64,000 bases of DNA from CAWCQC01 sp963819905 (GTDB taxonomy: Bacteria > Actinomycetota > Thermoleophilia > Gaiellales > Gaiellaceae). The position numbers and the translations under genes were made by a program. The notes under the pieces were generated by a model, which was not told the origin of the DNA, searched no databases, and saw only the letters and a program-made list of their open reading frames with translations. The DNA is taken from assembly GCA_963819905.1 (NCBI GenBank), contig CAWFXP010000005.1:241806-305805 (forward strand). The letters run 5' to 3'. Below, one piece after another: positions 54,166 through 63,981 of this stretch (position 1 is its first letter; each line of letters opens with the position of its first letter).

Positions 54166-55061
54166 CTCCGCACTCCGGCGAGCCTCGGGTCGGCGACGTC
54201 GCGGAGCGTCTCGCCGAGAAACGTGCACCCGAGCGTCACGATCATCAGCGTAAGGCCTGCCCAGATGATCGCCCATGGGTGCTCGCGGACGCGCTCGAAG
54301 CCGTCCTGGAGGATGACTCCCCAGGAGGGCGTCGGCGGCGGCACCCCGAGACCGAGGAAGGAGAGCCCGGCCTCGATCGTGATCACCGACGGGAGGTCCA
54401 TCGCGAGCAGGATGAAGAGAGGCGCGATCACGTTCGGGAGGATGTGAATCCCCACGATCCGTCCGTTGCGCGCCCCCAGCGACCGTGCAGCCTCGACGAA
54501 CTGGTTCTGTTTCGTCGTCAGCACGAGCGCGCGCGTCACCCGGGCGTAGTTCGGAGCGAACGCGACGGCGATGACGATGATCACGCTCGTGCGCGACGCA
54601 CCGATCAGCGCGAGCAAGAGCAACGCGAGGATGACCGCCGGAAACGACTGCAGGGTGTCCATGACGACGATCATCGAATTGTCCGTTCTGCCGCCCAGGT
54701 AGCCGGCGATCAGCCCGAGCATGAGACCGATCACGAGTGCGGCCGTGAGACCGGGTATGGCGACACTGAGCGCGACGCGGACGCCGTAGATGAGGCGCGA
54801 GAGCAGATCGCGGCCCAGCTGGTCCGTGCCCAGCAGATGGTCCCACGAAGGGCCCTGCAAGCGGTTCTGGATGTCCTGCTCGGCCGGGTCGTACGGCGCG
54901 ATCAGCGGCGCGAAGATCGCCAGCACGATGAGCCCGCCGACGACGACGAGGCCGAAGAGGCCGGCCGGCCGGCGGGCGACCTCCTTGAGAAGCCCGAGGG
55001 GGCCGGCCATGCGGCCGAAGGGCGCGAGACGGGGCCGCGGGGTGGGTGCTGCGACCGCCAT
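54150..55061 (-). CDS. Peptide/dipeptide ABC transporter permease (DppC-type)
   Basis: This 303-residue protein has about six membrane segments after a short cytoplasmic N-terminus and the DppC hallmarks LLGTDQLGRDLLSRLIYGVRV, the binding-protein-dependent EAA loop VEAARSLGARNGRIVGIHIL, and IEAGLSFLGLGVPPPTPSWG. It forms the membrane channel with DppB. It is 3 bp downstream of DppB and overlaps OppD by 16 bp, so the whole importer is one operon. Confidence 0.93.
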   Translation of the reverse strand: MAVAAPTPRPRLAPFGRMAGPLGLLKEVARRPAGLFGLVVVGGLIVLAIFAPLIAPYDPAEQDIQNRLQGPSWDHLLGTDQLGRDLLSRLIYGVRVALSVAIPGLTAALVIGLMLGLIAGYLGGRTDNSMIVVMDTLQSFPAVILALLLLALIGASRTSVIIVIAVAFAPNYARVTRALVLTTKQNQFVEAARSLGARNGRIVGIHILPNVIAPLFILLAMDLPSVITIEAGLSFLGLGVPPPTPSWGVILQDGFERVREHPWAIIWAGLTLMIVTLGCTFLGETLRDVADPRLAGVRRWRRS

Positions 55062-55064
55062 CTG

Positions 55065-56018
55065 TCAGGCGGCGCTGCGCTCGGCCCGGACGCGGGGATC
55101 GAGCAGGCGGTAGGAGAGGTCGGCGAGCAGGTTGGCGAAGACGAAGAGGGCGGCGATCACGAGCACGGCCCCGCGCACGATCGGGTAGTTCCGATTCTCG
55201 ATCGAATCGAGAATGAGCGTGCCGAGGCCCGCGCGCGTGAAGATGATCTCGACGAACACCGCCCCGCCCATGAGCGTGCCGAGCCCGACGCCGAGCACGG
55301 CGACGACCGGGATGATCGCGTTCTTGAGCGCGTACCTGTAGTAGATGCGCCGGTCCTGCAAGCCGAACGCCTGAGCGGTGCGGATGTAGTTCTGGTTCAG
55401 GACTTCGAACATGCTCGTCCGGGTCAGCCGCGCGAGGTAGCCGATCCACGTGAGCGCGAGCGCGATCGCCGGCAGGGCAAGATGTTTCAGATAGTCGACC
55501 GGATCGGAGAAGTCACCTGTGCCGATCGCGGGAAACCAGTCGAGCTGGACGGCGAAGAGGAGCAGCAGGAAGAGCCCGGCCACGTAGGCCGGCACCGTGA
55601 TCAGAGAGATCGAGACGATGCCGGCCATCCGGTCGCCGATCGAGTTCGGCCGCGTCGAGGCGAAGACGCCGAGGGGGATCCCGATCAGCGCGGCGAGGCC
55701 GAGCCCCGCCGCGGCCAGGATGAGCGTGTGCGGAAGCGCCTCGCCGATCAGCGACACCACTGAGAGGTGGCTCACGAAGTCCTCGCCGAGATCACCCTGC
55801 ACGGCGTTCTTGACGAAGTCGTACACCTGCTGCGGGACGGGGTCGTCGAGTCCCATCTCGTCGCGAACGGTCTGAGAGAGCTCCTCGCTCGCTCGCGGCC
55901 CGAGGATCGTCCTGACCGGGTCCCCCGGAATCAGGTGCACGAGGATGCTCAGAAAGACCATGAGCAGGAGGACGACGAGAAGGGCCATCCCGAGTCGCTT
56001 GACGAGGTAGGCGATCAT
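55065..56018 (-). CDS. Peptide/dipeptide ABC transporter permease (DppB-type)
   Basis: This 317-residue protein opens with a TM helix (LGMALLVVLLLMVFLSILVH), the classic DppB start with IPGDPVRTILG. The EAA loop is YIRTAQAFGLQDRRIYYRYAL with the following NAIIPVVAVLG, and the closing GGAVFVEIIFTRAGLG matches. It partners DppC. The substrate-binding protein gene lies 45 bp upstream. Confidence 0.93.
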   Translation of the reverse strand: MIAYLVKRLGMALLVVLLLMVFLSILVHLIPGDPVRTILGPRASEELSQTVRDEMGLDDPVPQQVYDFVKNAVQGDLGEDFVSHLSVVSLIGEALPHTLILAAAGLGLAALIGIPLGVFASTRPNSIGDRMAGIVSISLITVPAYVAGLFLLLLFAVQLDWFPAIGTGDFSDPVDYLKHLALPAIALALTWIGYLARLTRTSMFEVLNQNYIRTAQAFGLQDRRIYYRYALKNAIIPVVAVLGVGLGTLMGGAVFVEIIFTRAGLGTLILDSIENRNYPIVRGAVLVIAALFVFANLLADLSYRLLDPRVRAERSAA

Positions 56019-56063
56019 GCTGCGGCCTCCCGCTCCACGAATGCCGGTTGGTGTGCCCCGAGG

Positions 56064-57761
56064 CTACACGGCGCGGAACCCGGTCGGCTGGACCCGGCCG
56101 TCCGGCCTGATCGCCGGCTCGATGCCCTGCCGCCGCCGCGAAGTAGAACGTGGGCCAGGCGGTCCAGACCGTATGGACGGCGGCGTCCCAGAGCTGCTGC
56201 ATCTCGATGTACATGTCGTTGCGAACAGCGGGATCGCTCTCCTGGAGCGCCGCGTAGTGCAGCCGGTCGTACTCCTCGTCGCACCAGTACATCCAGTTCC
56301 AGACGTCGATCTGGTCACAGACGAACCACACGGTCGACCACGACGGATCCGGCTGGGTGATGAAGCCGACGTAGAAGAGCTCGCGGCTCTGAAGCTCCTG
56401 CACGTCGAGCGCGTAGAACGCCGAGGTGTCGACCTTCTTCGGTGTGACGGTGATGCCGATCTCGGCGAGATTCGCCTGCACGATCTCGGCGATCTCCGTC
56501 GAGCCGGTCTCCTCGGTGAACTTGATCTCGAGCTCGGACGGCGGGTTCGTCGCTTGGGACAAGAACTGATTCGCCTGGTCGAGGTCGCGCTCGTAGACTG
56601 GCGCGTCCTCCCAGTAGCCGATCGGCATACCCGGCGGGATGATCGCCGTCGCCCGCTCGTAGCGACCCTCGTAGGCGGCCTCGATGATGCCGGGAACGTC
56701 GATCGCGTAGCGGATCGCCTGACGGACGTTGATGTCCTGCAGCTTCGGGTTGCGGGTGTTCATCCCGATCCAGTCGTAGTTGAGGGTCACGCGGTCGTGG
56801 ACCGTGAAGTCGCTGTTCTCCTCGAACTGGCCGACCGCGCCGAGCCCGAGCCTGCCGAAGTCGATGTCGCCCGTCTCGAGCGCGATGTCGGCCGCGTTGT
56901 CCTCGTCGATGGGGATGTACACGATCTCGTCCCAGAGCGTCCCGAGGAAGTCCGACGACGCGCCGCCGTAGTCCGCGAACCGCTGCACGCGCACCTCCTG
57001 CTTCGGCTTCCACTCGACGAACTCGTACGGGCCCGTGCTGATCGGATGGGTCGCGTACTCCTCGCCCTTCTCCTCGATTGCCTTCTTCGAGTGAACGACG
57101 CCGCTGAACACGGGCAGCGTGGTCGTCATCAGCGCTGAGAACGGCTCCTTGAGGATGATCGTGCCCGAGTACGTGTCGGTCACCTGAACTTCCTTCAAGG
57201 CGGCCCAGTCACCCTGGTACGGGGAGTCGAGCTTCGGCTTCGTCAGCCCGGCGATGCGCTCGAAGGAGTACTTCACGTCCTCGGCGGTGACCTCGCCGTA
57301 GCCGCCGTGGAAGGGGATCCCCTCCTTCAGCTTGAAGGCAAACTGGAGGCCGTCGGCCGACGGCTCGAACGTCTCCGCGAGCACGTTGACGACCTCCCAC
57401 GTGCCCGGCTTGTAGGTGATGAGGCCCTCGTAGATCCCCTGGCTGGCAAGCTCGTCTGCCTCGGCGGGGTAGAAGGCCGGGTCGAGGTTGATGATGTCGT
57501 TCAGCAGCCGGATCCGAAGCGCCCCGCTCGCCTCGGCAGCGCCGGTCGCAGCGGGCTCCGTCGCCCCCGTCTCCGTCACGGGAGGTGCGGACTCGGTGGG
57601 CGGGGCCGCCTCCTCCCCCCGCCGCACGCCGCCAACAGCGTGCTCGCTGCGCCCAGCGAGATGCCAGCCGCGGCCGCTCGCTGGAGGAACTGACGACGAT
57701 CGATTCGGCGAGCGACGTAGTCGTTGACGAGATCCTTGGCCCGATCATCCTGCACGCTCAT
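56064..57761 (-). CDS. Extracytoplasmic solute-binding protein of family 5 (two internal frameshifts)
   Basis: The intact gene would start at ATG 57761 (MSVQDDRAKDLVNDYVARRI) with a Tat-like lipoprotein signal: DRRQFLQRAAAAGIS and lipobox LLAAC. The frame breaks in a G6 run near 57614-57620 and continues GEEAAPPTESAPPVTET. It breaks again within GCG repeats at about 56130-56140, after which AIRPDGRVQPTGFRAV closes the protein. The middle has the family-5 features (FERIAGLTKPKLDSPYQG, YATHPISTGPYEFVEW). It should capture peptides or similar ligands and pass them to DppBC. The longer frame down to 55792 is an artefact of the second break. Confidence 0.87.
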
Positions 57762-57981
57762 GCTTCCTCCTCTAGATCTCGACGGCGAGCGCTGTTCACG
57801 AGCTCAGCAGGGCTCGCACTATACGACCGGGTGGTCGGCAAGACAATCCCTGTTGCGGCCTTCAGGGCGCTCCTCTACTAAGACGGCGACGGCGCCTTCG
57901 GGGTTAGCGATGGGGGGCTCTTGGATGAACTCTGGTAGGGATCATCGACGCCGGTCATACTGCGAGCCCTCACAGCCTCCC
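57762..57981. promoter_or_regulatory. Divergent promoter region between binding-protein and CocE 4 genes
   Basis: 220 bp separate the ABC binding-protein start from the CocE copy 4 start. CATACT (57957-57962) could be a -10 for CocE 4. I see no clear operator palindrome. The region is the natural switch point of the transport and hydrolase arms of the island. Confidence 0.4.
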
Positions 57982-60003
57982 ATGAGAATCACGAACGACT
58001 TCCCGCGACGAGTCCGCCGTCTCGACCATCTCTGGATCCCGATGTCGGACGGCGTTCGCCTCTCCGCCAGAATCTGGCTCCCGGAGGACGCGGGCGGGGA
58101 TCCCGTCCCGGCGATCCTCGAGTACATCCCCTACCGCAAGGACGACGCGACCGCCGTCCGCGACGCCGGTATCCATCCCTACTTCGCGGGTCACGGCTAC
58201 GCATCGGCGCGCGTCGACCTGAGGGGCTCGGGCGATTCCGAAGGCGTTCTCCGGGACGAGTACCTCCCGCAGGAGCAAGAAGACGGGCTCGAGGTGATCC
58301 GCTGGCTTGCTCGGCAGCCCTGGTCGACGGGCGTGGTCGGCATGATCGGCAAGTCCTGGGGCGGCTTCAACGGGCTCCAGATCGCGGCGCACGCCCCGGC
58401 GGAGCTGAAGGCGGTGGTCAGCGTCTGCTCGACGGACGACCGGTACGCCGACGACGTCCACTACATCGGCGGCTGCATGTTCGGCATGTACATGCTCTCG
58501 TGGGCCTCGACGATGCTCGCCTTCAACGTGCGGCCGCCGGACCCCGCGGTCGTGGGCGAACGCTGGCGCGCGATGTGGCTCGAGCGACTCGAGCAGACAC
58601 CGCCCTTCGTCGAGGAGTGGCTCAGGCACCAGCGCCGCGACGCCTACTGGAAGCAGGGGTCCGTCTGCGAGGACTTCACGGCCATCCGCTGCCCCGTCTA
58701 CATGGTCGGAGGCTGGGCAGACGGCTACCCGAGCGCCATCCTCCGCTTCCTTGCCGGCTATCCCGGTCCCCGCAAGGGCCTGGTCGGCCCCTGGGGTCAC
58801 CTCTATCCTCACGACGGCATCCCTGGGCCTGCGATCGGGTTCTTGCAGGAATGCCTTCGCTGGTTCGACCACTGGCTGAAGGGCAGTGACACCGGGATCA
58901 TGGACGAGCCGATGCTTCGGGCCTGGATGCAGGACGCCGTTCCACCGGCGTCCGCCTACGACGAACGGCCGGGGCGGTGGGTGGCGGAGCCGAGCTGGCC
59001 CTCCCCGAACGTCAACGCGAGGCGGTACGCGCTCGAGCCCGGAGCGCTGACCCAGGGTGAAGCCTCGCCTGCGGAGCTCCTGGTGCGCGGCCTGCAAGCG
59101 CACGGATTGGAGACCGGCCCATGGGTCGCCTGGGGAACGCCGATCGACTTCGCCGGAGATCAACGCGCAGAGGACGGCCGGTCGCTCTGCTTTACCTCCC
59201 AGCCCCTCGACGATCGCTTGGAGCTGCTCGGAGTCACCGAGTTCACCGTCGTGATCACCTCGGATCGGCCGAACGCGATCCTTGCCGTCCGGCTCTGCGA
59301 CGTCGCACCCGACGGCTCCTCGACGCTCGTAAGCCTCGGTGTCCTGAACCTCACGCACCGGGAGTCGCACGAGCATCCCGTTCCGCTCGTGCCGGGCGAG
59401 CCGGCGCGGGCCACGGTGCGGCTCAAGGCCACCGCCTACGCGTTTCCGGCCGGCCACCGGATTCGGATCGGCCTCTCGCCGACGCTCTGGCCGTGGGCCT
59501 GGCCGTCGCCCGAGCCGGTGACGTTGACCGTGCTGACGGAGCAGTCAGAACTGATCTTGCCGATCCGTTCCGCGACCGAGGAGCCGGAGCATCTCCGTCC
59601 GTTCGAGGCGCCGGAAGGGCCCCCTCCGCTCCAGGTCGAGAGGCTCGAGCCAGGCGCGGTCGAGCGCACGCTCCGCTACGAGGCGTCGACCGACTGCTTC
59701 GACCTCGGCCTCGATCTGTGCTACTTCGGATCGTTCCGGATCGAGGAGACCGGGCTCGAGTACAGCGAGCGAGGGAAGGACGTGTTCGTGATCGTCGAAG
59801 GCGACCCCCTCTCGGCCGAGGCTCGCTCGGACTGGTCGATCGAGGTCGGCCGCAACGATTGGCGTACGCGCGTCGAGACGAGAAGCATCATGACATCGGA
59901 CGCAACTGTCTTCCGTGTGAGAAACGTCCTCGACGCCTACGAGGGAAGCGCCCGGATCTTCACGAAGACGTGGAACTTCTCCGTCCCGCGCGATCTCGTG
60001 TGA
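57982..60003 (+). CDS. CocE/NonD-type hydrolase 4
   Basis: ATG 57982 gives 673 residues. The triad is intact: Ser125 in IGKSWGGFNG (Lys in place of the usual Ile), acid in GGWADGYPS, His in GPWGHLYP. The jelly-roll part ends in FTKTWNFSVPRDLV. It is homologous to copies 2 and 3 across its whole length but stands apart from the tandem, divergent from the ABC binding protein. Earlier starts (57724) would run over the promoter region. Its stop is 10 bp from the convergent hydrolase stop. Confidence 0.93.
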   Translation: MRITNDFPRRVRRLDHLWIPMSDGVRLSARIWLPEDAGGDPVPAILEYIPYRKDDATAVRDAGIHPYFAGHGYASARVDLRGSGDSEGVLRDEYLPQEQEDGLEVIRWLARQPWSTGVVGMIGKSWGGFNGLQIAAHAPAELKAVVSVCSTDDRYADDVHYIGGCMFGMYMLSWASTMLAFNVRPPDPAVVGERWRAMWLERLEQTPPFVEEWLRHQRRDAYWKQGSVCEDFTAIRCPVYMVGGWADGYPSAILRFLAGYPGPRKGLVGPWGHLYPHDGIPGPAIGFLQECLRWFDHWLKGSDTGIMDEPMLRAWMQDAVPPASAYDERPGRWVAEPSWPSPNVNARRYALEPGALTQGEASPAELLVRGLQAHGLETGPWVAWGTPIDFAGDQRAEDGRSLCFTSQPLDDRLELLGVTEFTVVITSDRPNAILAVRLCDVAPDGSSTLVSLGVLNLTHRESHEHPVPLVPGEPARATVRLKATAYAFPAGHRIRIGLSPTLWPWAWPSPEPVTLTVLTEQSELILPIRSATEEPEHLRPFEAPEGPPPLQVERLEPGAVERTLRYEASTDCFDLGLDLCYFGSFRIEETGLEYSERGKDVFVIVEGDPLSAEARSDWSIEVGRNDWRTRVETRSIMTSDATVFRVRNVLDAYEGSARIFTKTWNFSVPRDLV

Positions 60004-60013
60004 AGGCGCTCCC

Positions 60014-60937
60014 TCAGTCGACGCTGGCGTCGACGAGGCTCCGCAGGATCTCGTCACCGTGGCGCAGTGAGATCATGTGCCCTTCGTCCGGGAAGAAGCG
60101 GGCCCGACAGCCGGGAATCACCCGGGCCAGGTAGCGCGCTCCCTCGACGGGGGCGAGCGTGTCGCGTTCACCGTGCCAGATGGAGGCCGGCACGGTGATC
60201 TCCGCCGGGCGGAACCCCCAGGATCGAACGGTGAGGATGAGCTCGTCTTGGACGTAACCTTCGATGCCGCCGCGGAGGGCCTCGCGAAGCGACTGCATCA
60301 TGCCGAGACGATGCTCGGGGCGAATGGCCAGCTCGCGATCCGCACTCGGCATCGCATCGCCCTCGAACCAGTAGCGAACCCAATCCGCCGGATCTGCTTG
60401 GGCCATCTCGGCGTCACGCTCGCACTCGTCCCGGGCGTGCGCGACCGCGTCGGCGGGATCGATTCGGGCGAGGTCGATGAGCTCGCGAATCCAGGCGCCG
60501 CTTTCGGCGGTCACGTGGGCGTCGATCTCGGGTACGTCCCAGAACGGCCCGACGCCGCAAACAAGACCGACGGCCGCCACGCGATCAGGAAGGACGTGAG
60601 CGCAAGCTGCTGCGTAGGGCCCACCGCCCGAAGTCCCCACGACGGCAAAGCGCTCGAGCCCGAGGGCGTCCGCGAGCTCGGCGACGTCGGCGGCCCAAGT
60701 GAGCAGGGTCTGCTCAGGATTGAAGTCGGAGAGACCGTAGCCCGGCCGGTCGGGTTGCACGAAGCGCATGCCAACCGCGTCGGCCGCTGCCCCCCACGAT
60801 CCGGGAAGGCGGCACGACGGCGTTCCATGGCTACTGATCACCGGGAAGCCGTTCGGGGCGCCGGCCTCCGCGTAGGCAAGCGTTCGGCCGTCTCGCAGCC
60901 GGAGGGTCCCCTCAGTGAAGTCGGTCGAGCTAGCCAT
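60014..60937 (-). CDS. Alpha/beta hydrolase
   Basis: This 307-residue hydrolase has SSHGTPSCRLPG (oxyanion), DRPGYGLSD, nucleophile in VVGTSGGGPYAAA, WHGERDTLAPVEG (acid Asp) and the His of FPDEGHMISLRHG. It matches the hydrolase at 39.8 kb in order and motifs, so they are paralogues. It is divergent from the Gfo/Idh gene with about 70 bp between starts. Confidence 0.88.
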   Translation of the reverse strand: MASSTDFTEGTLRLRDGRTLAYAEAGAPNGFPVISSHGTPSCRLPGSWGAAADAVGMRFVQPDRPGYGLSDFNPEQTLLTWAADVAELADALGLERFAVVGTSGGGPYAAACAHVLPDRVAAVGLVCGVGPFWDVPEIDAHVTAESGAWIRELIDLARIDPADAVAHARDECERDAEMAQADPADWVRYWFEGDAMPSADRELAIRPEHRLGMMQSLREALRGGIEGYVQDELILTVRSWGFRPAEITVPASIWHGERDTLAPVEGARYLARVIPGCRARFFPDEGHMISLRHGDEILRSLVDASVD

Positions 60938-61008
60938 GGCCTCGCTTCGCGCTGGTGAATCCAGCCAGAACTGTAGAAGCGGCTCAGCGGGCTTGCAATG
61001 ATGCGCCG

Positions 61009-62214
61009 TTGAGCGGCTGCATACCGATACGGGTCGGGATCGCGGGTGCAGGCTTCGCTGCCCGATTCCACTACGACGGCTACCGCCGTGTGTCCGGCGT
61101 GCCAGTCGAGGTCGTGGGCGTGACCTCCCGGACGCGTGACCGGCGCGAGGCGTTCGCGGCCCAGCGCGGAATCCGGGCGTTCGACACGGTGACCGAGCTC
61201 ATCGAGGCCGTGGACCTGCTCTCGATTTGCACGCCGCCGTACGCTCACGCAACGATTGCGGAGGCGGCTCTCGCGCGCGGCCGGCACGTCGCGGTCGAGA
61301 AGCCCTTCTCTGGCTACTTCGGGACCGGCAGGCCGTCGTTTCGAGGCAACCGGTACCCGAAGGAGCGGATGCTCAGCAAGGCGGTCGCGACATGCGATCG
61401 AGTGATCGCCGCTGGGCGTCGTGGAGAGGCGAAGATCCTCTATGCGGAGAACTGGGTCTATGCACCAGTTATCCAGAAGGAGCGCGAGATCCTGGTGAAG
61501 AGCGCCGCGCAGATTCTCTGGATGATCGGGGAGGAGTCCCACAGCGGCTCGCACAGCCCGAGCTATGGCGTCTGGGCTGAGGCAGGCGGCGGCTCTCTCG
61601 TCGGGAAGGGCTGCCATCCGCTGACAGCAGCCCTCTACCTGAAGCAGGAGGAGGGCAGGACGGGCGGTGGCGCTCCGATCAGGCCGGCTGCCGTGAGCGC
61701 ACGGGTACACGAGATCACGCGCCACGCGCGCTACCGGAGCGCCGGGTTTCTCCGCACCGACTACCTCGACGTCGAGGATTACTCGCAGGTGCACGTCGTC
61801 TTCGAGGACGGCACCGTGGCCGACGTGTTCGCGGCGGAGCTCGTTCTCGGCGGGATCAGCTCATGGCTGGACGTGCGGACCAACAACCACCGGACGAAGT
61901 GCAACCTGAATCCGATCGACGCGCTGACGACCTACAACCCGCGTGACGAGCTGCTGCGGGACGTGTACCTGACGGAGAAGATCGGAACGAAGCAGGGGTG
62001 GAGCCACCCCGCTCCCGACGAGGACTGGATGAACGGTTACCCGCAGCAGTTTCAGGACTTCGCGGAAGCGGTGTCCGAGGACCGCGAGCCACAGAGCGGG
62101 GCCCTGCTCGCACGAGACACGGTCGCCGTCATGTACGGCGCCTATGTCTCGGCTGCGCGCAAGGGCGAAGAGGTTCGCATCCCGCGGCGAGGGCACCGAG
62201 TCGGCTCGCGCTGA
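61009..62214 (+). CDS. Gfo/Idh/MocA-family oxidoreductase
   Basis: The start is uncertain. TTG 61009 gives LSGCIPIRVGIAGAGFAARF, with the Rossmann motif near the N-terminus; GTG 60955 would begin only 18 bp from the divergent hydrolase gene. The 401-residue protein has SICTPPYAHATIAEAA, the catalytic-lysine motif VEKPFSG, and a C-terminal sheet domain with AGGGSLVGKGCHP. Family members use NAD(P) on sugars, inositols or amino-sugar-like substrates. A role late in the island's pathway, oxidising a released polyol or amino compound, is inference. Confidence 0.82.
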   Translation: MSGCIPIRVGIAGAGFAARFHYDGYRRVSGVPVEVVGVTSRTRDRREAFAAQRGIRAFDTVTELIEAVDLLSICTPPYAHATIAEAALARGRHVAVEKPFSGYFGTGRPSFRGNRYPKERMLSKAVATCDRVIAAGRRGEAKILYAENWVYAPVIQKEREILVKSAAQILWMIGEESHSGSHSPSYGVWAEAGGGSLVGKGCHPLTAALYLKQEEGRTGGGAPIRPAAVSARVHEITRHARYRSAGFLRTDYLDVEDYSQVHVVFEDGTVADVFAAELVLGGISSWLDVRTNNHRTKCNLNPIDALTTYNPRDELLRDVYLTEKIGTKQGWSHPAPDEDWMNGYPQQFQDFAEAVSEDREPQSGALLARDTVAVMYGAYVSAARKGEEVRIPRRGHRVGSR

Positions 62215-62248
62215 CACACTGCGCCCCACGACACCGAAGGAGGCGTTC

Positions 62249-63070
62249 ATGGCCGCGATCGACCTGCCCTCCGGCAGCTTCCACTACGACGAATTCGGCG
62301 AGGGGCCCGAGGTGCTCTGGATCAGCGGTGGTGGTGTAGTGGGGGCCGTCTGGCACCCGTACCAGATGCCGTACTTCGAGCGCTTCTACCGGAACGTGAC
62401 CTATGACAACCGCGGGATCGGCGAGACGGTCTGCCACGAGCCTCCCCCGTGGACGATCGCCGACCTGGCCCGAGACGCGGCTGCGCTGATCGAGGCGCTT
62501 CTCCACCCGCCCCTCGTCGTGGTCGGGAAGTCGATGGGCGGGTTCATCGTCCTCCAGCTCCTGCTCGACCGGCCGGATCTCTGCCGTGCCGGAGTTGCGA
62601 TGGGAGTCGCCCCGTGCGGACACGAGGGCTGGCTCGGCGACTATATGCGGGCCGAAGTCGAACTGAGGCGGCAGGGCGGCCGGCTGGAAGGCATGTTCAG
62701 CGTCATCCACTACGCATCACAGCTCTACCCGGCGCGGGCGCTCGGCGACCCTGCCAGCTGGGCGGCGATACGCGGTTTTCTCGGCGAGGACTTCAATGAG
62801 CAGAACGAGCGCTCGCTGATCCCTCAGTGGCAAGCGTGCATCGACTTTGACGTGCGCGACCGCCTTCCCGCCTGTGTCGTGCCACTACACGTGATCGGCT
62901 TCGACCAAGACGTCCAGGCCCCGCCTCAGCTCGCCGAAGAAGTCGCCCGCCTGACGCCGACCGCCGAGTTTCATCTGCTCGAGGGAATGGGACACGCCTC
63001 GATCTGGGGCCACACCCACGAGCAGGCGAACCCATTCGTCAAGAGCCTCGTCGACCGCCACGTCGCGTAG
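62249..63070 (+). CDS. Alpha/beta hydrolase
   Basis: ATG 62249 has the SD GAAGGAGG 6 nt before it. The 273-residue product has TYDNRGIGETVCHEPPPW, nucleophile in VVGKSMGGFIVLQ, and the His of LLEGMGHASIWGH. It is the paralogue of the 48.2-kb hydrolase and shares the lid with RAEVELRRQGGRL. It follows the Gfo/Idh gene by 34 bp and precedes the aldo/keto reductase. Confidence 0.88.
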   Translation: MAAIDLPSGSFHYDEFGEGPEVLWISGGGVVGAVWHPYQMPYFERFYRNVTYDNRGIGETVCHEPPPWTIADLARDAAALIEALLHPPLVVVGKSMGGFIVLQLLLDRPDLCRAGVAMGVAPCGHEGWLGDYMRAEVELRRQGGRLEGMFSVIHYASQLYPARALGDPASWAAIRGFLGEDFNEQNERSLIPQWQACIDFDVRDRLPACVVPLHVIGFDQDVQAPPQLAEEVARLTPTAEFHLLEGMGHASIWGHTHEQANPFVKSLVDRHVA

Positions 63071-63122
63071 TGCCCTCGCGTACTCTTCTTCCGACTACCG
63101 AGCACCGACAAAGGGGCAGAGA

Positions 63123-63981
63123 ATGATCGCGACGTCCAGGTTCGCGCGCACCGGCCACCAGAGCTCTCGGACGATCTTCGGCGCCGCGGCGCTCTGGTCT
63201 GTGAGTCAGGCGCAGGCGGACCGCGTGCTCGAGGTCTTGCTCGAACACGGGGTCAACCACATCGACACCGCTCCGAGCTACGGGGACTCAGAGCTTCGCG
63301 TCGGCCGCTGGATGGCCGAGCACCGTGGCGACTTCTTCCTCGGGACAAAGGCAGATGAGCGAACCCGCGACGGTGCCCGCGAGCAGATCCGACGTTCTCT
63401 CGAACGCCTGCAGGTGGACGGCGTCGATCTGATCCAGCTCCATAACCTCGTAGATGCGGACGAGTGGGACACCGCAATGGGATCCAGGTGGCGCGCTCGA
63501 GGCCGTGATCGAGGCGCGAGACGAGGGACTCGTCCGATTCATCGGCGTCACCGGTCACGGGGTTACCGTCGCTGCGCAACACCTGCGCGCCCTGGAGCGA
63601 TTCGATTTCGACTCGGTGCTGCTGCCGTACAGCTTCGTTCTCATGCAGAACCCCGCGTATGCAGCCGATTTCGATGCTCTCATGGCGGTCTGCGACGAGC
63701 GGGACGTCGCCGTGCAGACAATCAAGTCGCTCGCCCGCGCACCGTGGGACGACCGGGCGCAGACGCGGACGACCTGGTATGAGCCGCTCGAAGACCAGCC
63801 GGACATCGACCTCGCGGTGCACTGGGTGCTCGGGTGTTCCGGCGTTTTTCTCAACACCGCTGGAGACGTCGACGTGCTCCCGCGCGTCCTTGACGCAGCG
63901 GAGCGGTTCCAGACACGGCCCGACGACGTGGAGATGCAGCAGCTTTCGTCGTCGCGTGACATGGTGCCGCTCTTCACATAG
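63123..63981 (+). CDS. Aldo/keto reductase (one internal frameshift)
   Basis: The start ATG 63123 has the SD AAAGGGG. The barrel N-terminus shows HIDTAPSYGDSELRVGRWM (catalytic Asp and Tyr), LGTKADER (Lys) and LIQLHNL (His), the four AKR residues. At about 63485 one extra base (GGGATCCAGG) breaks the frame; restoring it joins DEWDTAMG to PGGALEAVIEARDEGLVRFI and on to TIKSLARAPW and the stop at 63981. It would reduce an aldehyde or ketone with NADPH. It ends 19 bp from the window edge. Confidence 0.83.

Noticed and set aside
55792..56063. Long C-terminal extension of the binding protein (about 90 residues, Arg/Pro-rich)
   Set aside because: It is the shadow frame after the second break and runs over the permease gene. 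The family-like end AIRPDGRVQPTGFRAV is in the other frame.
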